A stretch of DNA of 64,000 bases from Phytophthora colocasiae (taxonomy: Eukaryota > Oomycota > Peronosporomycetes > Peronosporales > Peronosporaceae): the NCBI GenBank assembly GCA_018806915.1, contig JAGKQI010000052.1, positions 744,001-808,000 of the forward strand. The letters run 5' to 3'. Position numbers and translations under genes: made by a program. Below, one piece after another: positions 18,699 to 30,811 of this stretch (position 1 is its first letter; each line of letters starts with the position of its first letter). The notes beneath the pieces are model-generated. The model was given only the letters and a program-made list of their open reading frames with translations, was not told where the DNA came from and searched no databases.

Positions 18699-21600
18699 CT
18701 ACTCATGACCCTCTGCATTGCTATCCTCAATAGCCAGCGGCAACGGTACAACGTTCAACCGCTCTCGAAACTTTCGAAACAGAGTAGGACCCAGAGCCTT
18801 CGTAAAGATGTCAGCGAGGTTCTCCGCAGACGGGCAGTAGCAAACTTGAACTCTCCACGCTCGTGGAAGTCCCGAACTTTGTGGTACTTCAGATCCACAC
18901 TCTTTGTCTTGTAGTTGCCCTTTATTCCGGTCAACACGGTAATAGTAGCCTGGTTGTCCTGGTACAAGATGGTAGGGTAGTGGCGCTTGAGCTTCAGCTC
19001 CTTGCACAGGTTGTGCGTCCATATTATCATCGTTGAGCATTCACTTGCAGCAACGAACTTAGCACAGCACGTGTCGTCAGTCACAATCCGCTGCTTGCGG
19101 GACTTGTACGCGTAAGTACAGCCATTAAGCTGCAACACGTAGCCTGAGATGGAGTGTCTGTCCTCCTTCTCATTCCCAAGATCCGCATCTGCATATGCCA
19201 CAAAGTGCAAGTCAGGCGTCTCCTTCTTTTCCCACACCAGTCCGTAGTCCATAGTTCCATGCAAGTACCGCAGCACTCGCTTGCCCATTGTGTAGTTCTC
19301 ATACGTGTAGTTGTTCAAGTACTTCCCTAGAGTGCGCACAGCGTTAGCCAGATCAGGACGTGTGCACTGCACTAGGTACTGTAAACAACCAACCAAGGCA
19401 CGATAAGGAACATTAGGATCATTTAAATCTTCCGCATCAGACGTTGCAGTCATCGGCAAAGCACCAAGAGTCTGCGGGGTAGCCACAGCTCTGCAATTTT
19501 CCATGCCAAACCGACTGAGAATCTTCTCAATTTGGCTTCGCTGCGAGATCCACATCGCTTGGCCTACGATATAGTTGATCTCCATGCCCAGCAGCAAGCT
19601 CACCGATCCCAAGTCTTTGGTCTTGAACTTAGCTTCAAGCTCACTCAGCACTAACTTGACGTTCTCTGCTTTCGCGGCAATGATAACATCGTTCACGTAC
19701 ACAGTCAGAAAGATAGGGCTTCCTCTCACTACACGCCAGTAAACACCATTATCCATCTTCGAACGTTTAAATCCACATGATCGTAAGTGTTCATCAAGTA
19801 GCTCGTACCAGATCAACGGAGCTTGTTTCAATCCATACAGACTTCGTAATAATCTGCAAACACGGCCACTTCCATCGTTAAAATACTCAGGGATCTCCAT
19901 ATAAATTTCAACATCCTCCCCAAGCGGGCCATTCAAGAAGGCCGTAACAAAGTCAATGTGTTCACACTCTAGGTCATAGTGTAATGCCAGCAACAACACT
20001 AACTTGACAGCTTCTTGCGAAACAACAGGCGCATAGGTTTCCCAGAAATCCACCTCGTAACGCTGTTGACGGCCCTTGATAGTGATCCGTGCACGATGAC
20101 GAATTACTTCACCCTTCGGGTTCCGTTTCCGCACGAAGATCCACTTGCTAGTCAACACCTTCTTGCCTTTTGGACGATCCACCAATTTCCAGGTGTTGTT
20201 GCGCTTCAAGTCTGTGTACTCCTTCTCCAAAGCCTCCTTCCACTTTTCAGCATCAGGAGCTTGAAGAGCCTCCTGAACACTTTGAGGTTCTGTGAGTAAG
20301 TTGACTGCTTGTACGACTAAGCTTGAAGGAATCTCGACTTCATAGTCCTGTAGTCGAACATTCGGGCGTCGAATACGTGAAGACCGGCGAAACGATGTAG
20401 CCGCTCGCGTGGCGTCGTCTCTCCACCCATCGGCTTCGTCGTATTCTTCACTATCCGTATCAATAAAGCCTTCGTAAGCCGTAATGCGCCCCAATAATTC
20501 TGCAGGATCACCAAAACTAACACCATCGTCTTCGATATCACCCGTTTCAATTTCAACACTCGCAAAATTACCACTGTCCTGGTCTCCCACTGAAGATGAA
20601 GATTCTCGATCCGTTGGTGTTCTGGTTGCTGCTAATTGACTGCTGTTAGGCGAGTCTACAACCCCATCTACACCTTCTTCACGATATTGAACCTCCCGCT
20701 GTGAAGGCGCACCTTCTAGCTGAAGTACATCCTCGGATGTCGACAGATCTCCTGCCTCAGCAGAATCCGTCGGAACCTCTAGATCACTCGACAGATCTCC
20801 TGCCTCAGCAGAATCCGCCGGAACCCCTAGCTCACTCTCAGGCCAACAACCAGGCGCACCTGACGTGACAAGAGCAGCAGGTCCACTTCGTTCTCCAGAA
20901 CGACAACCAAAACCAGCATACATTTCACGGCGTTGACGCTTCGATGGACCATCAATCTCATCTTGAGCATTCCTCTTTTTATCGGGCACTTCTCGATTTA
21001 AGACTGGTAAACGCACGTACGGGATGATAGTAGGCAAAACATGCCTCCCTCGACCATAACGATTGGATAGCAACTTGGCTACATAGGAAGACTCCACTGT
21101 CCAGTCCTCTTCAAATTCCACTGAACGAACTTCCACAATGTTTCCAGTTATCAGGTGTAAGACTCGGTAGCTCTCAGAATGCTTTGCGTACCCCACAAAC
21201 AGTCCCGGCTTACCCGGATTCTCCAGTTTACTTGAACGCAATACCTTTGGCGTGAAGATGAACACAATACAGCCCCACGTCCGCAGTGAGGTCAAGTCTG
21301 GTCGTTCTCCAAACCTACGAGAGTACGGAGTCTCTCCACCGAGTGCAGTGTTTCCGCTGATGTTCATCACTTCAAGTGCAAAATAAAATGCTTCACCCCA
21401 AAGTAGCCACGGCATATTGGCCGCTGTCAATAAACATCGAACACGAGATAGCACCACGCCATTCATTCTCTCGACTAAGCCATTTTCTTCCGGACTATAC
21501 GAATTCGTCGTCGTATACTCAATACCATTGGACCGGAGAAACAACTTCAGTTTGTTGTTGAAGAGCTCCTTGCCTTGATCGGAGTTGAACACCTCAATGT

Positions 21601-22680
21601 TGTTCCCTTGCGCAAGCACCCACTTTAAGTGCTCCATGACCGCATCTGATGCATTCTCCTTTCGATACAGTAGAAACCCCCACAAGTAGCGACTGGCTTC
21701 GTCCTGAATTAACTGGAAATGCTTGTATCCATCATAAGTGATTTCATCCACATAGTCCATGTCACTCATCAACTTCTGGAATGGTTGAGTCACTCGGCGA
21801 GTTACAGTCTTCTTATAGGACATGCGAATCATCTTTGCAGCTATACACGACCAGCAAGGTGAATTAGTAGCCACCGTTTGACTACTAGCAGCCTCCATAC
21901 CAGTAGCGACTTCATCTCGAACCATTCGCTGAATTGCAGGCGAATTTAAGTGACCAAGACGCAAATGCCAGCGTTCTAATGAAGTTGAATCTCTCTTCTT
22001 GCGTTGCCGCAGCACCTTCGAGTTACTGGGTTGCTGAAGGATTTCACTCTGTTGTCGAACTTCACTTTGCACCGTATACACAGCCACTGCAGTCGCCTTT
22101 AAGCGGTACCGACGATTAGTCTTTACCAGCAGAAGCTCAGTGCAGTCCTTTCGTAACCAACACACACGCTGAGTATTGATGAAACCATACTTCACGGTCC
22201 ATCCATTATTCTCCAACATGTCCTGACTCAGCAGGTTGTCAGGTGCATTGGGGGAGATCAGCACATTTGTAAACGGAAGGGTCATTTCAGCATGCGGGGA
22301 TTTGTTGTTCGTCACCCTCAGTGTTATGTCACCAACGTATTCATCCTCTCGAGAATTGCCATCATATCCCTGAAAGAAATGCACTTCGTCCTTGCGAATA
22401 TTGTGCAGCAGAGATCGTTGGTTGCACACATGCACGTCACTAGCTGAATCAAGTACCCACTCCACTTCAGTACCAGAAGGAGTCTTGACGGATGTAGACG
22501 CAACAACAGAAGCACCACGAACACCACAACTTAGTCCACTTGTCTTCTTAACTTCACGCTTCTCATCATTGCGACTCTTCTTGTTTTCCCATCGCTTGAA
22601 CTCCGAGGTAGCAGGACGAGGCGAGGAAGATTCAGTCTTCAAATGAGGGCAATTAGGGCGAATATGTCCCACTTCGCCAC
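18699..22680 (-). pseudogene. Copia Pol, near full length (copy C4)
   Basis: A 1305-codon frame (18755-22672) runs from the Gag zinc knuckle through protease, HHCC region, integrase core, acidic linker, RT and most of RNase H. Here the 11 nt after the knuckle are present, so gag and pol are fused in one frame. A missing T near 18851 shifts the RNase H tail into another frame that ends at 18699. RT has YVND (codon at 19691-19693) and RNase H has AK in place of AE (19058-19060), as in C6. The linker carries a duplicated segment (VPTDSAEAGDLS-like) shared with C5 but absent from C2 and C6. Confidence 0.9.
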
Positions 22681-23984
22681 ATTCATGACAAGTGCGAGTC
22701 TCTTGCTTCTTTCCTCCTTCGTTCTTTGCTTAGCCTTGTATCGACCTTTGCCTTTCCTTTGCTTGCCTTTACTTTGATTAGAATTCTGCTTCGATTGCTG
22801 CGAGTCATCTTTTGCTTGCTTCCCACATGAGCAAACATGAGCAGGATTTTCTCCCGCTTCAACTGCAACACGTTCATCTAAGGCTGACTCAGCACGCAAT
22901 GCATTCATAACCTGCACAGCCGTAGGGACAGGTCGTACTCCACCACCGTCTCGCACCACGTAATGCTTGGAAAATTGACGTACAACATCACGGTGAGTTT
23001 TCGACACATGTCCGAGCAAAGTCTCCGCGAAGTCCTCATCAGAAATCGCCTTGCCGTAGTGAAGAAGCTGCCGTCGTAAACTCTCCATTTCCCGAAGCCA
23101 CTGATCCATGTTTTTGTCAGTAGTATAGCGGTTGGATACGAACTCGTCTCTAGTGAAGATATAATTCGAGTATTCACGCTTCGTTTGTCTGTCGACGAAG
23201 CGGTTCCACATAGCTTCTGCAGTTCCCTCTTGACAGATCATTTCTGCATCAGCCGGTGGTAAGCCCTGCAAAATGGCTTCGCGAGCAGCATTATCTCGAG
23301 CCTCCAAATCTGCCAGGTCTACAATACCATGGGCATCTATACGATACGAGCCATCCACTACACACCAGCAGCCAAGTCGGGTTAAAAACGCACGAAGCTG
23401 CACGCTGTATAAATCAAAACTTCGCTTCATCACTGGTGGTTTATGCGAAATGTCCAGCTTTAATGAAGCCGACCCAGCTTGTGGTACACCAGAACCGGTT
23501 TGAACTACACGAGATGTTCCAAACCCAGGGAACGATACTCCAGTTGCAGCTTAAGATACTCCAGCACTGCCATACAAACCAGCTCTAGCTCCTCCGATAG
23601 CCGTAGCACTCACGCCAAAAGGACCAGCGAAAGAGGCAGTTATTCCACTTCCACTTCCTAGACCACTACTTGACACTAGCCGAGTACCCGACACTCCCAG
23701 TACACCGGGAAGTCCACATGAAACACCACCAAAAGAACCTCCTAGTAGTCCACTTATGCCACCAGTAACAGAATCTCCACTGCAGGCATGGATCTGGTGA
23801 AACCTCCACCAGATCCTGATTGTTGGGCTAATGTAGCCATAACACTTGTGTTTACAGGTAGCAAACGTGTAGTGTCACCTCCAGAGACTAATTGCTGTAC
23901 ACGTGCCGCTCCACCCGAATCGGTTGTCGTGTCTCCCGTCGCAGGTGGCGGCGTTCCTTGATGTTGTGGTTGGGCTCCACTCAT
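22639..23984 (-). pseudogene. Copia Gag (copy C4)
   Basis: Gag from the family ATG at 23984. Three lesions are visible: the small deletion in the Gly-rich part (near 23790, shared with C2), a TAA stop in the Gly/Ala-rich part (near 23553, from a G-to-A change), and a missing T in a T-run near 22727 that shifts the frame before the zinc knuckle. The capsid-like middle is open (to 23433). The knuckle is in the frame of the following pol ORF. Confidence 0.85.
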
Positions 23985-24025
23985 TGCAGTCGCGAAAGGC
24001 TCCAAACGCAGTTGGGCTCAGTACC

Positions 24026-24272
24026 TGTGAAGTAAGCAGGCAGATAGGAGCGAGCAACCGCAGTAGCGGAGAAGACCAAAACACACTTGTTTTCCACGGA
24101 GAAGCTTTGGGATTGAGGGGGAAACCTCGCAGGTGACAACCCCCTCTATAGTTAAGAACACGCAGTATCCTAACTGTCATATGTAAGATAGTCGCTCGAG
24201 AACTGAGACTGGGCACAGGCTTCTTCAACTCTGGAGCTGGAAGCTGACGGAGCTCGACACGTCATCTCCACA
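24026..24272 (-). repeat. Copia 5' LTR of C4
   Basis: 247-bp LTR on the minus strand. Its outer flank is the GB fragment 24273-24383, the same flank as the C2 LTR in mirror image (paired positions sum to 27172). C2 and C4 therefore descend from one insertion that was later duplicated. Confidence 0.95.
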
Positions 24273-24383
24273 AGTGGATCAAAAGTTCCAAGAGACGCTC
24301 CCAGTTCAACTGGAGCTCCGAATTTCCATTTCCACCGTGACCGAGAAAGTTCATGAACCCAACTGGACTGAAGGATTGGTGAG
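24273..24383 (-). mobile_element. GB antisense-ORF fragment (mirror of 2788-2899)
   Basis: Inverted copy of the fragment at 2788-2899, lying between the C4 LTR and the gag start of C5. Both ends have the same junctions as on the left, so LTR plus fragment plus truncated neighbouring gag were duplicated as one block. Confidence 0.85.
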
Positions 24384-27300
24384 ACAAGTGTTATGGCTAC
24401 ATTAGCCCAACAATCAGGATCTGGTGGAGGTTTCACCGGAACTTTGCCTGCGTCTATATCCAGTGGAGATTCTGTTACTGGTGGCATAAGTGGACTACTA
24501 GGAGGTTCTTTTGGCGGTCTTTCACGTGGACTTCCCGGTGTACTGGGAGTGTCGGGTACTGGGCTAGTGTCAAGTAGTGGTCTAGGAAATGGAAGTGGAA
24601 TAACTGCCTCTTTCGCTGGTCCTTTTGGCGTGAGTGCTACGGCTACCAGAGGAGCTAGAGCTGGTTTGTATGGCAGTGCTGGAGTATCTCAAGCTGCAAC
24701 TGGAGTATCGTTCCCTGGGTTTGGAACATCTCGTGTAGTTCAAACCGGTTCTGGTGTACCACAAGCTGGGTCGGCTTCATTAAAGCTGGACATTTCGCAT
24801 AAACCACCAGTGATGAAGCGAAGTTTTGATTTATACAGCGTGCAGCTTCGTGCGTTTTTAACCCGACTTGGCTGCTGGTGTGTAGTGGATGGCTCGTATC
24901 GTATAGATGCCCATGGTATTGTAGACCTGGCAGATTTGGAGGCTCGAGATAATGCTGCTCGCGAAGCCATTTTGCAGGGCTTACCACCGGCTGATGCAGA
25001 AATGATCTGTCAAGAGGGAACTGCAGAAGCTATGTGGAACCGCTTCGTCGACAGACAAACGAAGCGTGAATACTCGAATTATATCTTCACTAGAGACGAG
25101 TTCGTATCCAACCGCTATACTACTGACAAAAACATGGATCAGTGGCTTCGGGAAATGGAGAGTTTACGACGGCAGCTTCTTCACTACGGCAAGGCGATTT
25201 CTGATGAGGACTTCGCGGAGACTTTGCTCGGACATGTGTCGAAAACTCACCGTGATGTTGTACGTCAATTTTCCAAGCATTACGTGGTGCGAGACGGTGG
25301 TGGAGTACGACCTGTCCCTACGGCTGTGCAGGTTATGAATGCATTGCGTGCTGAGTCAGCCTTAGATGAACGTGTTGCAGTTGAAGGGAGCAAATCCTGC
25401 TCATGTTTGCTCATGTGGGAAGCAAGCAAAAGATGACTCGCAGCAATCGAAGCAGAATTCTAATCAAAGTAAAGGCAAGCAAAGGAAAGGCAAAGGTCGA
25501 TACAAGGCTAAGCAAAAGAACGAAGGAGGAAAGAAGCAAGAGACTCGCACTTGTCATGAATGTGGCGAAGTGGGACATATTCGCCCTAATTGCCCTCATT
25601 TGAAGACTGAATCTTCCTCGCCTCGTCCTGCTACCTCGGAGTTCAAGCGATGGGAAAACAAGAAGAGTCGCAATGATGAGAAGCGTGAAGTTAAGAAGAC
25701 AAGTGGACTAAGTTGTGGTGTTCGTGGTGCTTCTGTTGTTGCGTCTACATCCGTCAAGACTCCTTCTGGTACTGAAGTGGAGTGGGTACTTGATTCAGCT
25801 AGTGACGTGCATGTGTGCAACCAACGATCTCTGCTGCACAATATTCGCAAGGACGAAGTGCATTTCTTTCAGGGATATGATGGCAATTCTCGAGAGGATG
25901 AATACGTTGGTGACATAACACTGAGGGTGACGAACAACAAATCCCCGCATGCTGAAATGACCCTTCCGTTTACAAATGTGCTGATCTCCCCCAATGCACC
26001 TGACAACCTGCTGAGTCAGGACATGTTGGAGAATAATGGATGGACCGTGAAGTATGGTTTCATCAATACTCAGCGTGTGTGTTGGTTACGAAAGGACTGC
26101 ACTGAGCTTCTGCTGGTAAAGACTAATCGTCGGTACCGCTTAAAGGCGACTGCAGTGGCTGTGTATACGGTGCAAAGTGAAGTTCGACAACAGAGTGAAA
26201 TCCTTCAGCAACCCAGTAACTCGAAGGTGCTGCGGCAACGCAAGAAGAGATTCAACTTCATTAGAACGCTGGCATTTGCGTCTTGGTCACTTAAATTCGC
26301 CTGCAATTCAGCCAGAATGGTTCCGAGATGAAGTCGCTACTGGTATGGGAGGCTGCTAGTAGTCAAACGGTGGCTACTAATTCACCTTGCTGGTCGTGTA
26401 TAGCTGCAAAGATGATTCGCATGTCCTATAAGAAGACTGTAACTCGCCGAGTGACTCAACCATTCCAGAAGTTGATGAGTGACATGGACTATGTGGATGA
26501 AATCACTTATGATGGATACAAGCATTTCCAGTTAGTTCAGGACGAAGCCAGTCGCTACTTGTGGGGGTTTCTACTGTATCGAAAGGAGAATGCATCAGAT
26601 GCGGTCATGGAGCACTTAAAGTGGGTGCTTGCGCAAGGGAACAACATTGAGGTGTTCAACTCCGATCAAGGCAAGGAGCTCTTCAACAACAAACTGAAGT
26701 TGTTTCTCCGGTCCAATGGTATTGAGTATACGACGACGAATTCGTATAGTCCGGAAGAAAATGGCTTAGTCGAGAGAATGAATGGCGTGGTGCTATCTCG
26801 TGTTCGATGTTTATTGACAGCGGCCAATATGCCGTGGCTACTTTGGGGTGAAGCATTTTATTTTGCACTTGAAGTGATGAACATCAGCGGAAACACTGCA
26901 CTCGGTGGAGAGACTCCGTACTCTCGTAGGTTTGGAGAACGACCAGACTTGACCTCACTGCGGACGTGGGGCTGTATTGTGTTCATCTTCACGCCAAAGG
27001 TATTGCGTTCAAGTAAACTGGAGAATCCGGGTAAGCCGGGACTGTTTGTGGGTACGCAAAGCATTCTGAGAGCTACCGAGTCTTACACCTGATAACTGGA
27101 AACATTGTGGAAGTTCGTTCAGTGGAATTTGAAGAGGACTGGACAGTGGAGTCTTCCTATGTAGCCAAGTTGCTATCCAATCGTTATGGTCGAGGGAGGC
27201 ATGTTTTGCCTACTATCATCCCGTACGTGCGTTTACCAGTCTTAAATCGAGAAGTGCCCGATAAAAAGAGGAATGCTCAAGATGAGATTGATGGTCCATC

Positions 27301-28507
27301 GAAGCGTCAACGCCGTGAAATGTATGCTGGTTTTGGTTGTCGTTCTGGAGAACGAGAAGTGGACCTGCTGCTCTGGTCACGCCGTCAGGTGCGCCTGGTT
27401 GTTGGCCTGAGAGTGAGCTAGGGGTTCCGGCGGATTCTGCTGAGGCAGGAGATCTGTCGAGTGATCTAGAGGTTCCGACGGATTCTGCTGAGGCAGGAGA
27501 TCTGTCGACATCCGAGGATGTACTTCAGCTAGAAGGTGCGCCTTCACAGCGGGAGGTTCAATATCGTGAAGAAGGTGTAGATGGGGTTGTAGACTCGCCT
27601 AACAGCAGTCAATTAGCAGCAACCAGAACACCAACGGATCGAGAATCTTCATCTTCAGTGGGAGACCAGGACAGTGGTAATTTTGCGAGTGTTGAAATTG
27701 AAACGGGTGATATCGAAGACGATGGTGTTAGTTTTGGTGATCCTGCAGAATTATTGGGGCGCATTACGGCTTACGAAGGCTTTATTGATACGGATAGTGA
27801 AGAATACGACGAAGCCGATGGGTGGAGAGACGACGCCACGCGAGCGGCTACATCGTTTCGCCGGTCTTCACGTATTCGACGCCCGAATGTTCGACTACAG
27901 GACTATGAAGTCGAGATTCCTTCAAGCTTAGTCGTACAAGCAGTCAACTTACTCACAGAACCTCAAAGTGTTCAGGAGGCTCTTCAAGCTCCTGATGCTG
28001 AAAAGTGGAAGGAGGCTTTGGAGAAGGAGTACACAGACTTGAAGCGCAACAACACCTGGAAATTGGTGGATCGTCCAAAAGGCAAGAAGGTGTTGACTAG
28101 CAAGTGGATCTTCGTGCGGAAACGGAACCCGAAGGGTGAAGTAATTCGTCATCGTGCACGGATCACTATCAAGGGCCGTCAACAGCGTTACGAGGTGGAT
28201 TTCTGGGAAACCTATGCGCCTGTTGTTTCGCAAGAAGCTGTCAAGTTAGTGTTGTTGCTGGCATTACACTATGACCTAGAGTGTGAACACATTGACTTTG
28301 TTACGGCCTTCTTGAATGGCCCGCTTGGGGAGGATGTTGAAATTTATATGGAGATCCCTGAGTATTTTAACGATGGAAGTGGCCGTGTTTGCGGATTATT
28401 ACGAAGTCTGTATGGATTGAAACAAGCTCCGTTGATCTGGTACGAGCTACTTGATGAACACTTACGATCTTGTGGATTTAAACGTTCGAAGATGGATAAT
28501 GGTGTTT
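24384..28507 (+). pseudogene. Copia copy C5, gag to mid-RT, with many indels
   Basis: Plus-strand copy starting just before the gag ATG at 24393, without leader or LTR. Gag, knuckle, protease, integrase, linker and the first half of RT are all present at high identity to C4. The frame is broken by small indels near 25386, 26250, 26315, 26332, 26347, 27052, 27350 and 27383, mostly in short homopolymers. The 11 nt that keep gag and pol in frame are present. It ends inside RT at the shared bases GGTGTTTAC, before the catalytic box, joined to an inverted gag leader. Confidence 0.88.
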
Positions 28508-28680
28508 ACAGGTAGCAAACGTGTAGTGTCACCTCCAGAGACTAATTGCTGTACACGTGCCGCTCCACCCGAATCGGTTGTCATGTCTCCCGTCGCAGGT
28601 GGCGGCGTTCCTTGATGTTGTGGTTGGGCTCCACTCATTGCAGTCGCGAAAGGCTCCAAACGCAGTTGGGCTCAATAACC
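28508..28680 (-). pseudogene. Copia leader and first codons of Gag (C7, truncated)
   Basis: On the minus strand this is the stretch just downstream of an LTR: primer site (GGTTATTGAGCCC), family ATG at 28638 and about 45 Gag codons. It is cut at GTGTTTAC, where it meets C5 RT on the other strand. Confidence 0.85.
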
Positions 28681-28927
28681 TGTAAAGTAAGCAGGCAGAT
28701 AGGAGCGAGCAACCGCAGTAGCGGAGAAGACCAAAACACACTTGTTTTCCACGGAGAAGCTTTGGGATTGAGGGGGAAACCTCGCAGGTGACAACCCCCT
28801 CTATAGTTAAGAACACGCAGTATCCTAACTGTCATATGTAAGATAGTCACTCGAGAACTGAGACTGGGCACAGGCTTCTTCAACTCTGGAGCTGGAAGCT
28901 GACGGAGCTCGACACGTCATCTCCACA
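28681..28927 (-). repeat. Copia LTR shared by two tandem pieces (C7)
   Basis: 247-bp LTR (one end reads TGTAAAG instead of TGTGAAG). On the minus strand it follows an RNase H end with polypurine tract and precedes a primer site and gag start. It therefore sits between the 3' end of one copy and the 5' start of the next, with no host DNA on either side. Confidence 0.93.
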
Positions 28928-28990
28928 CTCCCACTTCGAGTCCGCAGCTATGCCTGCAGTAATTCGCTTCATCTCTTTGTAGCTCGCAAA

Positions 28991-30042
28991 CTACTCATGA
29001 CCCTCTGCATTGCTATCCTCAATAGCCAGCGGCAACGGTACAACGTTCAACCGCTCTCGAAACTTTCGAAACAGAGTAGGACCCAGAGCCTTCGTAAAGA
29101 TGTCAGCGAGGTTCTCCGCAGACGGGCAGTAGCAAACTTTGAACTCTCCACGCTCGTGGAAGTCCCGAACTTTGTGGTACTTCAGATCCACACTCTTCGT
29201 CTTGTAGTTGCCCTTTATTCCGGTCAACACGGTAATAGTAGCCTGGTTGTCCTGGTACAAGATGGTAGGGTAGTGGCGCTTGAGCTTCAGCTCCTTGCAC
29301 AGGTTGTGCGTCCATATTATCATCGTTGAGCATTCGCTTGCAGCAACGAACTCAGCACAGCACGTGTCGTCAGTAACAATCCGCTGCTTGCGGGACTTGT
29401 ACGCGTAAGTACAGCCATTAAGCTGCAACACGTAGCCTGAGATGGAGTGTCTGTCCTCCTTCTCATTCCCAAGATCCGCATCTGCATATGCCACAAAGTG
29501 CAAGTCAGGCGTCTCCTTCTTTTCCCACACCAGTCCGTAGTCCATAGTTCCATGCAAGTACCGCAGCGCTCGCTTGCCCATTGTGTAGTTCTCATACGTG
29601 TAGTTGTTCAAGTACTTCCCCAGAGTGCGCACAGCGTTAGCCAGATCAGGGCGTGTGCACTGCACTAGGTACTGTAAACAACCAACCAAGGCACGATAAG
29701 GAACATTAGGATCATTTAAATCTTCCGCATCAGACGTTGTAGTCATCGGCAAAGCACCAAGAGTCTGTGGGGTAGTCACAGCTCTGCAATTTTCCATGCC
29801 AAACCGACTGAGAATCTTCTCAATTTGGCTTCGCTGCGAGATCCACATCGCTTGGCCCACGATATAGTTGATCTCCATGCCCAGCAGCAAGCTCACCGAT
29901 CCCAAGTCTTTGGTCTTAAACTTAGCTTCAAGCTCACTCAGTACTAACTTGACGTTCTCTGCATTCGCGGCAATGATAACATCGTCCACGTACACAGTCA
30001 GAAAGATAGGGCTTCCTCTCACTACACGCCAGTAAACACCAT
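28991..30042 (-). pseudogene. Copia RT C-terminal part and RNase H with intact active sites (C7)
   Basis: Open frame from just upstream of the RT catalytic box to the natural pol stop. Unlike C2, C4 and C6 it has the canonical YVDD box (GAC at 29984-29986) and the RNase H AE motif, so it represents the less damaged lineage. It is truncated on its 5' side at GGTGTTTAC, joined through a few bases to another RNase H scrap. The upstream half of RT and everything before it is missing, so it is not functional by itself. Confidence 0.9.
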
Positions 30043-30091
30043 GAGCTTCGTAAAGATGTCAGCGAGGTTCTCCGCTGACGGGCAGTAGCAA
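30043..30091 (-). mobile_element. 49-bp scrap of copia RNase H
   Basis: Minus-strand coding bases for the RNase H tail (YCPSAENLADIFTK), ending at ACGAAGCTCAT like the end of C2. It lies between C7 and the split GB LTR. Its outer end (30091) is the right-hand breakpoint of the 20-kb inversion. Confidence 0.8.
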
Positions 30092-30450
30092 GGTTGGACT
30101 CTGGGTACAAATCTGGACTGGTCCGGTTGGACCTGTTCCATCAAACAGCCATCTTCCACTTGGACATCTAAAAGTAACTCCAATATCTCGAAATCAGGTA
30201 ACTGTCAACTGGGCAGAAGGCGGCAGTCCAGGAAATCACTTGACTTGAGTATGTACGTCCGACCGGACATATACCACTTGGAGTCCCAACTGGAGATCTT
30301 GGACTGACTTCGCCTGGGCTCTCCGGAATCCACATTCATTTTGTCCATTCAATTCTCCTTGGCTCGCAGCGTCCCAATATAATACTTTCAGAGCCAATCA
30401 GAGCGTAGCTGGGGTATTTACTCCGTAAAAACTGGAGCCACATCTTCACA
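30092..30450 (-). repeat. 5' part (359 bp) of the GB 3' LTR
   Basis: Minus-strand LTR start, TGTGAAG at 30450, running to the middle of the second 33-bp repeat at 30092. It matches the same part of the 5' LTR (45344-45702) almost perfectly. The rest of this LTR is at 10080-11266. Confidence 0.93.
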
Positions 30451-30811
30451 ACCGTCCCTCTCGTCATGTGCTCTCATTGAGAAATTTACTCTCGAGGTGA
30501 AAGGACACGATGAGACGAAGTGGGGCGACATCATCTTGGGCATCCAAAACTCCCAGTCGGTTCAAACCTTCAGGTCGGTTCGGTCGGAATGTTCAGTCCA
30601 AAACGGTCGATCAGTCCGGAGGGAGCTTTGTGTCCACGAAAATTCAGTACAACAGAAGATCTCCTTTCTCAGCAAACTCCAACTCCGTTCTTCAACTGGC
30701 GGAGGTCGCTTCCTTTCTGCGCCCCGTCCCAAGTCACCCAATCACGACTCAAATCAAATCCAAACGGCAGTTCGCCAATCATAACCCAAATTCGAACTCT
30801 TGAACGCATCG
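30451..30811. other. GB: polypurine tract and leader of the antisense ORF
   Basis: On the minus strand the bases next to the LTR are purine-rich (GAGAGGGACGGT), a weak polypurine tract. On the plus strand this would be the 5' leader of the antisense ORF. A small open frame starting with ATG at 30510 is possible within it, but I see no conserved protein. Confidence 0.5.

Larger units (their letters stand above)
11340..20425. repeat. Large palindrome (about 4.1-kb arms, 0.88-kb loop)
   Basis: Left arm about 11340-15438, right arm 16324 to about 20425, in inverted orientation. Paired positions sum to 31766 in the outer part (LTR ends, chromodomain, repeats) and to 31762 inside a C/G run that is 8 bases long on the left and 12 on the right. 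From the centre outwards each arm holds a GA LTR, a GC chromodomain relic, a copia LTR and a copia RNase H-RT region. The arms are almost identical but not perfectly so, which argues against a simple assembly mirror. Outer limits are estimated from where copia sequence variants stop matching. Confidence 0.85.
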
